Shown one piece after another: positions 1 to 5,112 of a stretch of 7,038 bases of DNA (position 1 is its first letter; every line of letters begins with the position of its first letter). The notes below the pieces were generated by a model, which worked only from the letters and a program-made list of their open reading frames with translations, had not been told where the DNA came from and ran no database searches. Source of the stretch: Chloroflexota bacterium (lineage in GTDB: Bacteria; Chloroflexota; Anaerolineae; Anaerolineales; Anaerolineaceae); NCBI GenBank assembly GCA_019136175.1, contig JAGVUS010000055.1:1-7038 (forward strand), written 5' to 3'. The translations under genes and the position numbers were made by a program.

Positions 1-353
1 CCTCCCCCATTGGTGATGCCGGTATCATCTGCCGCTACCAGGATGCAGAGAATTTTTACTTCCTGAGTATCACCACCGATGGATATTATGGTATATCCAA
101 GATCAAAGACGGAGAAGAATTCCAGCTGACGGATGACTATCCAACGACAGCCATCATCAACACAGGAAAATCCATCAACCATCTCCGGGCAGAGTGCATT
201 GGCAGCAATTTAACGCTCTTTGCCAATGGAACTGAACTTGTCAGCATTTCAGATGCAGACTTTTCTTCGGGTGATGTCGGGCTAATTGGCGGCTCTTACG
301 AAGATGCTGGTGTGGATCTGCGGTTCGACAATTTTGTCGTGACCAAACCCTAA
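1..353 (+). CDS. C-terminal part of a concanavalin-A-like lectin/glucanase (LamG/DUF1080-type) domain protein, 5' truncated
   Basis: The reading frame is open from the window edge (first full codon at position 3) to TAA at 351-353, giving 116 residues with no start, so this is the end of a longer gene. The residues form a beta-rich pattern: GIICRYQDAENFYFLSI near the start, then NHLRAECIG, LTLFANGTEL, GDVGLIGG and a terminal DLRFDNFVVTKP. This order (x-FY-x-L, LRxxCxG, L-x-x-x-NG, GxVGL, FDNFxV) is typical of jelly-roll domains of the LamG/DUF1080 (3-keto-disaccharide hydrolase-like) type. In environmental bacteria these often sit at the C-terminus of exported or lipid-anchored proteins and bind or process carbohydrate. 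No catalytic residue can be assigned from this fragment, and the N-terminal part that would show export signals is outside the window. Its stop codon overlaps the stop codon of the opposite-strand sensor gene. Confidence 0.8.
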   Translation, partial: SPIGDAGIICRYQDAENFYFLSITTDGYYGISKIKDGEEFQLTDDYPTTAIINTGKSINHLRAECIGSNLTLFANGTELVSISDADFSSGDVGLIGGSYEDAGVDLRFDNFVVTKP

Positions 354-2758
354 ATTTCTTCCAGTTCGTTGAGGATCTCAAAAAATTTTTCAACCACCTG
401 GGGATCAAACTGGCTCCCCGCCTGGTTGCGCAGATAGGCTAATGCCTGCTCGCGTGACCAGGCGGTGTGGTAAACGCGGTCATGAGTCAGTGCGTCCCAC
501 ACATCCACAACTGCAAATATCCGCCCAGCCAGCGGAATTTCCTCTCCCCGCAATCCCGCTGGATACCCTGTGCCATCCCACCGCTCATGATGTGTAACAG
601 GAATATCCACCGCTTTTTGCAGGAACGGAATGGTCGCCAGTAATTTTTGGGCAAATATGGGATGTTGCCGCATAATATCCCACTCTTCGGCAGTCAATGG
701 ACCCGGTTTAAGCAGGATCTCATCCGGAATTGCCATTTTTCCAATGTCGTGAAGGACAACCCCGCGGCGCAGGTGATCCATTTCTTCGTCCAGGACCCCC
801 ATTTTCTGTGCCAATCGTACGGTCAACGCCAGCAGGCGGCGGGTATGATCCCCCGCTTCCGCATTGCGTAAATCCAGGGCGCGCGCCCAGCCACGTATGG
901 TTGCATCATAGGCTTCCGTCAATTCCTGGTTGGATTCTTCCAGTTGGCGGAACAAATCCGCGTTTTCAATCATGATGGCTGCCTGGTCTGCCAAAGATTG
1001 CAGTAAAGTTATCGTATGGCGATCCAATTCAAACGAAGTGCGGTGGAAAATTTCCAGAACACCCTTGACCTGATCCTTCACCTGCAATGGAACGCCGTAA
1101 TACGAGTGGAATCCTTCACTCACGCGCAGCGGATGTCCAACCCGATCCCCCATTCTTCCCCCCAGTTGTGGAATGGAGACAATATGTTTTGTCTGCATCA
1201 CCTTATTCGCCAGGCTGTCTGTCTGCTCAATTCTTGTGTATGGCGGGAGGGATAAAATAAAACCATACTCAGCCAGGTACATTAACCTGTCCTCTTCCCG
1301 GCTATGCACCAGCACATCTGCTGCATCCACACCCAATTGATCAATCACCTTCTGCAGCAATAACTGCATGGCAGGCATAATCTCCATACCACTGAGGATT
1401 GCCAAATCCACGCTCCTCAAAGCATCCAGGTGATTCAATTGACGCTGCAAATCTGCATCCACTTGCTTTTGCTGTGTGATATCTGTCAGGATGCTCATTA
1501 CAGCCTGTTGACCCTCCCATTGAATTCCAACTGATTGGATCAAGACATACTTCTCTCCACCCTGCCGCAGATAAATTCGAATGGGGTTTTCCATGACCGG
1601 GACAATCTTGCCCTCCATGGTCAGGCGGGTGCGGGTCCGGATGATTTCCTTGTCTTCACGATGGACAAGATCCAGGATGGATATCTGAAGCAGCTCTTCA
1701 GAGGTATAACCCGTCATCTGGCAGACTTGGTGATTTACATATAACACCCGTTCTCCTACAGTGACCAGGATACCATCCGTCATATTCTCCACAACTGAGC
1801 GGTATTTTTCCTCGCTTTGTTTCAGTGCGGATGTTCTTTTCCGCACTTCCGATTGAAGCGCCTGCGACCAGAGGATAAAGATGACCAGTAATAAGATGAT
1901 GATACCAAGCACTGAGAATAACAGCGCATTTTGTTCAAAAAAGTTTGCTCGTTGATATACTCCAAACCATTTCTCGTAAATCCGCTGATATTCCCCCGTG
2001 GTTTTCAGGATGTTCAAGCCATTATTGAGCTGGAACAACAGATCCTGGTTCCCCTCCTTGACTGCCATCCCATAGGATCGGCTTTCCAGGTTCAAGCCGG
2101 CAGGTTCCACGCGGATCATGTGGTACTTTTGGATGAAGTACAATCCCTGCATTTTGTTTAAAATGGCAGCATCTGCATTTCCCATCGAAAGCTGGGTGAG
2201 AGCATCCGGCACTTCCAACACGGGAATGATTTCCCCTGCCAGGTTGCGTTCCAGCAGGTAATCATGCATAATCCCCCCCTCCTGGACAATAATGCGTTTA
2301 TCCCGCAAATCATCCAGGGAGCGGATGGGAGAACCATTCAATCGAAAAATGTCGAAAGATACCTCTGTTGTGGGAACGCTAAAATCGTAATATGCCTCCC
2401 GTTCCATCGAAAAAGCCATCCCAGCAATGACATCCACCTCCCCGCTTTCCAACCGCTGGCGGGCAATTGCCCAGGGGGACAGGCTGATCACCACCTCAGC
2501 GCCAATTGCTTCTCCAACCGCCCGGATCAGATCATTATCAAAACCTTGAATTTCATTCCCCACAAGATAAGAATAGGGTGGATAGTTATGGTCTCCCCCA
2601 ACCAGTATCACTATTTTTTCGGGTCCCGGGGTTGGCTGGAAAGCCCCAACTGGTTGATACCCCATACTGGCAAAGGTCAGCAGCAACATGCCAAGAATGA
2701 TTATCAGCAGTGGAACCCGGCGATGTCTATTACCTTGGGGCAGCATGTGCTTCATCAT
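350..2758 (-). CDS. Membrane sensor HD-GYP phosphodiesterase: SBP_bac_3 - TM - PAS - GAF - HD-GYP
   Basis: 802 residues from ATG 2758. Order of parts: N-terminal hydrophobic anchor (about 14-31); extracytoplasmic amino-acid-type periplasmic-binding domain (about 48-268; NYPPYSY, QGFDNDL, SMERE with the usual ligand arginine R120, and GEYQRIYEKWFG at its end); transmembrane helix (about 277-298); PAS (about 315-425, ending in SILTDIT); GAF (about 445-600); HD-GYP (about 615-800). The HD-GYP site looks intact: GDHTRR with H638, LHDIGK with H670/D671, HHERWDGTGYP (723-733) and VDVWDAL with D752. By family knowledge, HD-GYP proteins hydrolyse c-di-GMP (some cleave cGAMP), so the inferred role is to couple an external small ligand to cyclic-dinucleotide breakdown. 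There is no GGDEF domain. The frame stays open upstream to 3004, but those residues lack family features and cross both divergent promoters, so I start at the ATG pair 2758/2755. The ribosome site (GGTGG) is weak and ATG 2746 is also possible. The ligand is unknown. Confidence 0.92.
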   Translation of the reverse strand: MMKHMLPQGNRHRRVPLLIIILGMLLLTFASMGYQPVGAFQPTPGPEKIVILVGGDHNYPPYSYLVGNEIQGFDNDLIRAVGEAIGAEVVISLSPWAIARQRLESGEVDVIAGMAFSMEREAYYDFSVPTTEVSFDIFRLNGSPIRSLDDLRDKRIIVQEGGIMHDYLLERNLAGEIIPVLEVPDALTQLSMGNADAAILNKMQGLYFIQKYHMIRVEPAGLNLESRSYGMAVKEGNQDLLFQLNNGLNILKTTGEYQRIYEKWFGVYQRANFFEQNALLFSVLGIIILLLVIFILWSQALQSEVRKRTSALKQSEEKYRSVVENMTDGILVTVGERVLYVNHQVCQMTGYTSEELLQISILDLVHREDKEIIRTRTRLTMEGKIVPVMENPIRIYLRQGGEKYVLIQSVGIQWEGQQAVMSILTDITQQKQVDADLQRQLNHLDALRSVDLAILSGMEIMPAMQLLLQKVIDQLGVDAADVLVHSREEDRLMYLAEYGFILSLPPYTRIEQTDSLANKVMQTKHIVSIPQLGGRMGDRVGHPLRVSEGFHSYYGVPLQVKDQVKGVLEIFHRTSFELDRHTITLLQSLADQAAIMIENADLFRQLEESNQELTEAYDATIRGWARALDLRNAEAGDHTRRLLALTVRLAQKMGVLDEEMDHLRRGVVLHDIGKMAIPDEILLKPGPLTAEEWDIMRQHPIFAQKLLATIPFLQKAVDIPVTHHERWDGTGYPAGLRGEEIPLAGRIFAVVDVWDALTHDRVYHTAWSREQALAYLRNQAGSQFDPQVVEKFFEILNELEEI

Positions 2759-2797
2759 CCACCGTAAAGAATGTGCCAAATTCAATATAATGGTAAT

Positions 2798-2826
2798 ATC
2801 ATAGCATGGTTTGAGGTTTTTTTCAC
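2798..2826 (-). promoter_or_regulatory. Sigma-70-like promoter for the HD-GYP sensor gene
   Basis: On the minus strand, GTGAAA (2826-2821, 4/6 to the -35 consensus) is followed by a 17-base spacer and TATGAT (2803-2798, 5/6 to the -10 consensus). Transcription would start near 2791, leaving a leader of about 33 bases before ATG 2758. This position also argues against the longer N-terminal reading that would start at 3004. Prediction from spacing and consensus only. Confidence 0.5.
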
Positions 2827-2839
2827 TGTTTCGTTGCTT

Positions 2840-2868
2840 TTTCAACAACCGGAAATCACAGCTATAAT
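2840..2868 (+). promoter_or_regulatory. Sigma-70-like promoter for the PrsW / Lon-domain operon
   Basis: A perfect TATAAT lies at 2863-2868. The -35 box at 17-base spacing is poor (TTTCAA at 2840-2845, 3/6), so the promoter may need an activator or an alternative contact. Transcription would start near 2875, about 30 bases before ATG 2905. It is back to back with the sensor-gene promoter: the two -35 boxes are only 13 bases apart, so polymerase or regulator binding at one could affect the other. Confidence 0.5.
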
Positions 2869-2904
2869 AGATGAATAATCTGATGGAGTGAGCAGCCAAT
2901 ACCC

Positions 2905-4041
2905 ATGGAATCAAAACCGCCTTCCAACACTTTTCCAAATCCTGCGCCAATCCCAACCCGAACACCCCCCAGGAATACTGCCCCGTGGGTGGCTGCAGTT
3001 GCAATAGGATTGGTGATCATCTGCTGCTTGGTTTTACTTGCTGTGTGGGTAAGTTCCGAATCGGGTTTTGATGGCTTCCTTTCCGGGTTGCTGCTTGCCA
3101 TGCTGCCTGTTCCAATCTATATCTCAATTGCCACCTGGATTGACCGGTATGAGCCTGAACCCGTCTGGATGCTGGCAATCGCGTTCATCTGGGGAGCAAC
3201 CATTGCCACGGCGGTTTCCGCCATTCTCAACACCATGGGGGGATTGGTGGTTGGGCTGACCATCAGCGAAGCAGCCGGGGAAGTATTTTCAGCCGTCATT
3301 TCCGCTCCCATCGTGGAGGAGACATTCAAGGGATTGGGGTTGTTGATTTTTTTCCTCTGGAAAAAAGAGGAATTTGATAACATAACTGATGGGATCCTGT
3401 ATGCCGCCATGCTTGGATTGGGCTTTGCCATGACAGAAAATGTCATTTATTATGGCCGCGCCTTCCTTGAGGAAGGATTTTCCGGCTCATTATCTCTGTT
3501 TTCACTGCGCGGGCTGGCACTGCCCTTTTTACACCCGCTTTGCACATCGCTGACAGGGATTGGATTTGGCTGGTCACGGCAAACCACCCGACCATGGGTT
3601 AAATGGATTGCCCCGGTGGCAGGATTTTTCCTGGCAATCTCCCTGCACGCCATCTGGAATCTCTCTGCCACGTTTGATTTTTGGGTATTGGCATACGCCA
3701 TAATCCTGGTTCCCACGCTGATCGGTGTATACATCCTCGTCAAGATCACCCACAAACGGGAAGCACGGATCCTTCAACAATTCCTGCAGCCCGAATTAAA
3801 TTCCGGTCTGTTAACACCGGATCGATTTTTTGAATTGCACAACTTGAAGGAGCAGCGCCGCACTGCCTGGAGAGCCTTCCGCTCTGGTGGCATTAAGGCA
3901 TGGCGAAAACGCATGAAATTCCACCAACTGGGAGGGGAACTGGCTTTCCACCGCTGGCGGGCATCCCGCGGGTTGGTTAAAGGGTCTGTCGAGCTGAAAG
4001 ATCAACAACTCACCCAGGCACTGCTGGCACACGTGGATTAA
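2905..4041 (+). CDS. PrsW-family intramembrane metalloprotease with cytoplasmic C-terminal tail
   Basis: 378 residues. The N-terminus is proline-rich and soluble (1-26), followed by roughly eight hydrophobic segments (about 28-50, 57-77, 86-107, 108-132, 143-182, 199-222, 233-253, 259-281). PrsW/CAAX-protease-like motifs appear in order: DRYEPEP (80-86), EETFK (E138, E139, K142), a GFAMTEN segment (E178, N179), H210 before PLCTSLTG, and SLHAIWN (H248, N252). In this family the glutamates and histidines form the membrane-embedded metal site. The founding member, Bacillus PrsW, does site-1 cleavage of the anti-sigma factor RsiW; the substrate here is unknown and no anti-sigma or sigma gene lies in the window. 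A basic, helical tail (about 282-378, with several W/R-rich stretches) is predicted cytoplasmic. A GGAG at 2885-2888 is 16 bases from the ATG, too far for an ideal ribosome site, but the start fits the promoter and the family N-terminus. Followed after 58 bases by the Lon-domain gene on the same strand. Confidence 0.92.
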   Translation: MESKPPSNTFPNPAPIPTRTPPRNTAPWVAAVAIGLVIICCLVLLAVWVSSESGFDGFLSGLLLAMLPVPIYISIATWIDRYEPEPVWMLAIAFIWGATIATAVSAILNTMGGLVVGLTISEAAGEVFSAVISAPIVEETFKGLGLLIFFLWKKEEFDNITDGILYAAMLGLGFAMTENVIYYGRAFLEEGFSGSLSLFSLRGLALPFLHPLCTSLTGIGFGWSRQTTRPWVKWIAPVAGFFLAISLHAIWNLSATFDFWVLAYAIILVPTLIGVYILVKITHKREARILQQFLQPELNSGLLTPDRFFELHNLKEQRRTAWRAFRSGGIKAWRKRMKFHQLGGELAFHRWRASRGLVKGSVELKDQQLTQALLAHVD

Positions 4042-4090
4042 AGGCTCTACAACCATTTCAAACTGCTGATCCGGGCTGGTAAAATCACAT

Positions 4091-4095
4091 GGAAG
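4091..4095 (+). promoter_or_regulatory. Ribosome binding site for the Lon-domain gene
   Basis: GGAAG lies 4 bases before ATG 4100. The spacing is short but usable, and it supports this start, which matches the usual MxELPLFPL beginning of the family. Confidence 0.5.
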
Positions 4096-4099
4096 AACC

Positions 4100-4732
4100 A
4101 TGAGAGAGTTACCGCTTTTTCCATTGCACACCGTCCTGTTTCCGGGCATGCCGCTTGAACTTCACATCTTTGAAGCCCGTTACCGGGAAATGATTCAATC
4201 CTGCCTGGACGGCAGCCAACTGTTTGGTGTTGTTCTGATCCGCCAGGGAGACGAAGCCCTTGGACCCCTTCCGCAGCCCCACCGAATTGGTTGTACAGCC
4301 CGCATCGTACGCTTTCATCCATTGGCGGATGGACGGATGAATATTCTTACCGTTGGATTGGACCGTTTCCAAATCCTGGACATACATCTGGACAAACCTT
4401 ACCTGATAGGGCAGGTCGAGTTTTTACCAATGGAAAAGCCGCATTCCATGGAACTGCTCATTCAATCCCGACCAACAACGGGGTTGATCCACCAGTACAT
4501 CCGCCAGGTCATTGATAACACAAGATCCTATGATCTACCGCACGACCCTCTGACGCTTGCCTATCTTGCAGCTTCGTTGTTACAGATCGAACCCTACGAA
4601 AAGCAGCAACTTCTCGAATCGATGGATGCGGTCGCACTCACAGCAACCATCATCCGCCTGTTAAAACGGGAAATCCGGCTGAATCAATATTTCGGTACCC
4701 AGGTTGAAAACCCCACCGCCCGAATGAATTAA
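4100..4732 (+). CDS. LON peptidase substrate-binding-domain protein (free-standing Lon N-terminal domain)
   Basis: 210 residues. The start MRELPLFPLHTVLFPGMPLE followed by LHIFEARYREMI (21-32) is the signature of the Lon N-terminal (LAN/PUA-like) domain. It continues with FGVVLI (42-47), GCTARIV (64-70), DGRMNILTVGLDRFQI (77-92) and a helical C-terminal half with LAASLLQIEPYEKQQLLE (155-172). The AAA+ ATPase and Ser-Lys protease domains of full Lon (about 800 residues) are absent. The length matches the stand-alone family, so this is not a truncation. In Lon this domain contacts substrates; the stand-alone protein is probably a cytoplasmic binding or adaptor-like factor, with unproven function. 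It lies 58 bases after the PrsW-family gene on the same strand with no clear promoter between, so co-transcription is likely. The stop codon is 4 bases before the inverted-repeat element at 4737. Start fixed by GGAAG and family alignment. Confidence 0.93.
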   Translation: MRELPLFPLHTVLFPGMPLELHIFEARYREMIQSCLDGSQLFGVVLIRQGDEALGPLPQPHRIGCTARIVRFHPLADGRMNILTVGLDRFQILDIHLDKPYLIGQVEFLPMEKPHSMELLIQSRPTTGLIHQYIRQVIDNTRSYDLPHDPLTLAYLAASLLQIEPYEKQQLLESMDAVALTATIIRLLKREIRLNQYFGTQVENPTARMN

Positions 4733-4736
4733 AAAA

Positions 4737-4749
4737 CAGGGGCTCCAAG
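4737..4749 (+). repeat. Left terminal inverted repeat of the MITE-like element
   Basis: CAGGGGCTCCAAG pairs with the right copy at 5024-5037, with a single-base indel. It begins 4 bases after the stop codon of the Lon-domain gene. Confidence 0.6.
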
Positions 4750-4773
4750 TAACCTTGTTTCATTCCACCGTTC

Positions 4774-4791
4774 CAATTGGCTTGCTCTCTC
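4774..4791 (+). repeat. Internal direct repeat, copy 1
   Basis: CAATTGGCTTGCTCTCTC matches 4869-4886 at 16 of 18 positions in the same orientation, 95 bases apart. It lies inside the inverted-repeat element. Flanking sequence does not extend the match. Confidence 0.55.
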
Positions 4792-4818
4792 TTCCCAGTC
4801 GCCTGCGTGGTTCGTAAG

Positions 4819-4838
4819 AAGGGGCACTTCTGCCTTTT
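4819..4838 (+). other. Small hairpin in the transcribed 3' region of the PrsW / Lon-domain operon
   Basis: AAGGGGCA, loop CTTC, then TGCCTTTT can form 8 pairs in plus-strand RNA, two of them G-U. On the minus strand the G-U positions become A-C mismatches, so the fold is strand-specific. The T-run is consumed by the stem, so it is at best a weak terminator or an RNA-end structure. Confidence 0.3.
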
Positions 4839-4868
4839 GGGGTTCTCTGGCTCCACCCAGTATCCAAT

Positions 4869-4886
4869 CAATTCGCTTGCTCTATC
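4869..4886 (+). repeat. Internal direct repeat, copy 2
   Basis: CAATTCGCTTGCTCTATC is the second copy of the 18-base repeat at 4774-4791, with two substitutions. Confidence 0.55.
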
Positions 4887-4948
4887 CGAACGTACTACTG
4901 GATTGGTCTTCTGAACTTCTCAGCCAGATTGTCGGTTCCCAAAATAAT

Positions 4949-4994
4949 CAGGTTTTCTGGGATTTCAATCCAGACTTACAAAACCTGCTTTTTT
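4949..4994 (+). terminator. Hairpin with T-run; probable terminator, possibly bidirectional
   Basis: CAGGTTTT (4949-4956) and AAAACCTG (4980-4987) are perfect 8-base complements. Inside them CTGG (4957-4960) can pair with CCAG (4970-4973) around a short AT/AT stem, leaving a 6-base bulge. The plus strand continues with C and T6 (4989-4994), which suits an intrinsic terminator for the PrsW / Lon-domain operon about 220 bases after its last stop. On the minus strand the same hairpin is followed by ATTATTTT, so it could also end the metzincin-like gene about 125 bases after its stop. It lies within the inverted-repeat element. No better terminator is visible for either unit. Confidence 0.5.
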
Positions 4995-5023
4995 GGTCTC
5001 CTGCCGGTGGGAAATTCCAATTT

Positions 5024-5037
5024 CTTGGAGCTCCCTG
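5024..5037 (-). repeat. Right terminal inverted repeat of the MITE-like element
   Basis: Read on the minus strand this is CAGGGAGCTCCAAG, the partner of 4737-4749. The 75 bases between it and the stop of the next gene (5038-5112) hold nothing I can recognise beyond a weak 5-bp hairpin at 5090-5103. Confidence 0.6.
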
Positions 5038-5112
5038 CATTTATAGTATAGGGAAATTTTACCCGCGAGTCAATATGTTCAGACAAGTTTTAAGGATTCT
5101 TAATCTCCTTCC

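Larger units (their letters stand above)
4737..5037. mobile_element. Putative MITE-like non-autonomous element with terminal inverted repeats
   Basis: The segment starts with CAGGGGCTCCAAG (4737-4749), and its far end read on the minus strand starts with CAGGGAGCTCCAAG (5037-5024), identical except for one extra A. Beyond these, both ends show a variable stretch of 8-9 bases and then TTTC followed closely by CCACCG, so the inverted repeat is about 30 bases when gaps are allowed. The interior (about 300 bases overall) has no convincing intact gene: several frames are partly open, but each lacks a ribosome site, recognisable domain or continuous frame. It sits between convergent genes, a tolerated site for such elements. 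I see no clear target-site duplication (AT-rich flanks, TTAAAAAA on the left and CATTTATA on the right), so it may be old or its ends imprecise. TIRs starting CAGGG recall the ISAs1 family, but that link is a guess. It could instead be a dispersed structured intergenic repeat. Confidence 0.5.

Noticed and set aside
369..390. TTGAG-GAT-CTCAA hairpin followed by A and T runs, as a terminator after the lectin-like gene
   Set aside because: Only a 5-bp stem, the T-run is separated from it by several A residues, and it lies within the coding sequence of the HD-GYP gene.
2264..2767. 167-codon open frame on the plus strand
   Set aside because: It is antisense to the solute-binding domain of the HD-GYP sensor and shows no recognisable motif or ribosome site.
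2759..3004. N-terminal extension of 82 residues on the HD-GYP sensor gene (open frame to 3004)
   Set aside because: It overlaps the PrsW-family coding start and both divergent promoters, and it precedes a good N-terminal membrane anchor at 2758. It shows no family resemblance.
4089..4103. Mini-frame ATG GAA GAA CCA TGA overlapping the Lon-domain start
   Set aside because: Four codons without its own ribosome site, and the ATGA overlap is likely coincidence. It could in principle act as a tiny leader peptide, but nothing else supports that.
4733..4760. Hairpin AAACAGG / CCTTGTTT directly after the Lon-domain gene
   Set aside because: It needs a bulge and a 12-base loop, has few G-C pairs and no T-run after it, and it overlaps the left inverted repeat.
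5090..5103. TTAAG-GATT-CTTAA hairpin just after the metzincin-like gene
   Set aside because: The stem is short and AT-rich with no T-run on the minus strand. The hairpin at 4949-4987 is a better terminator candidate.
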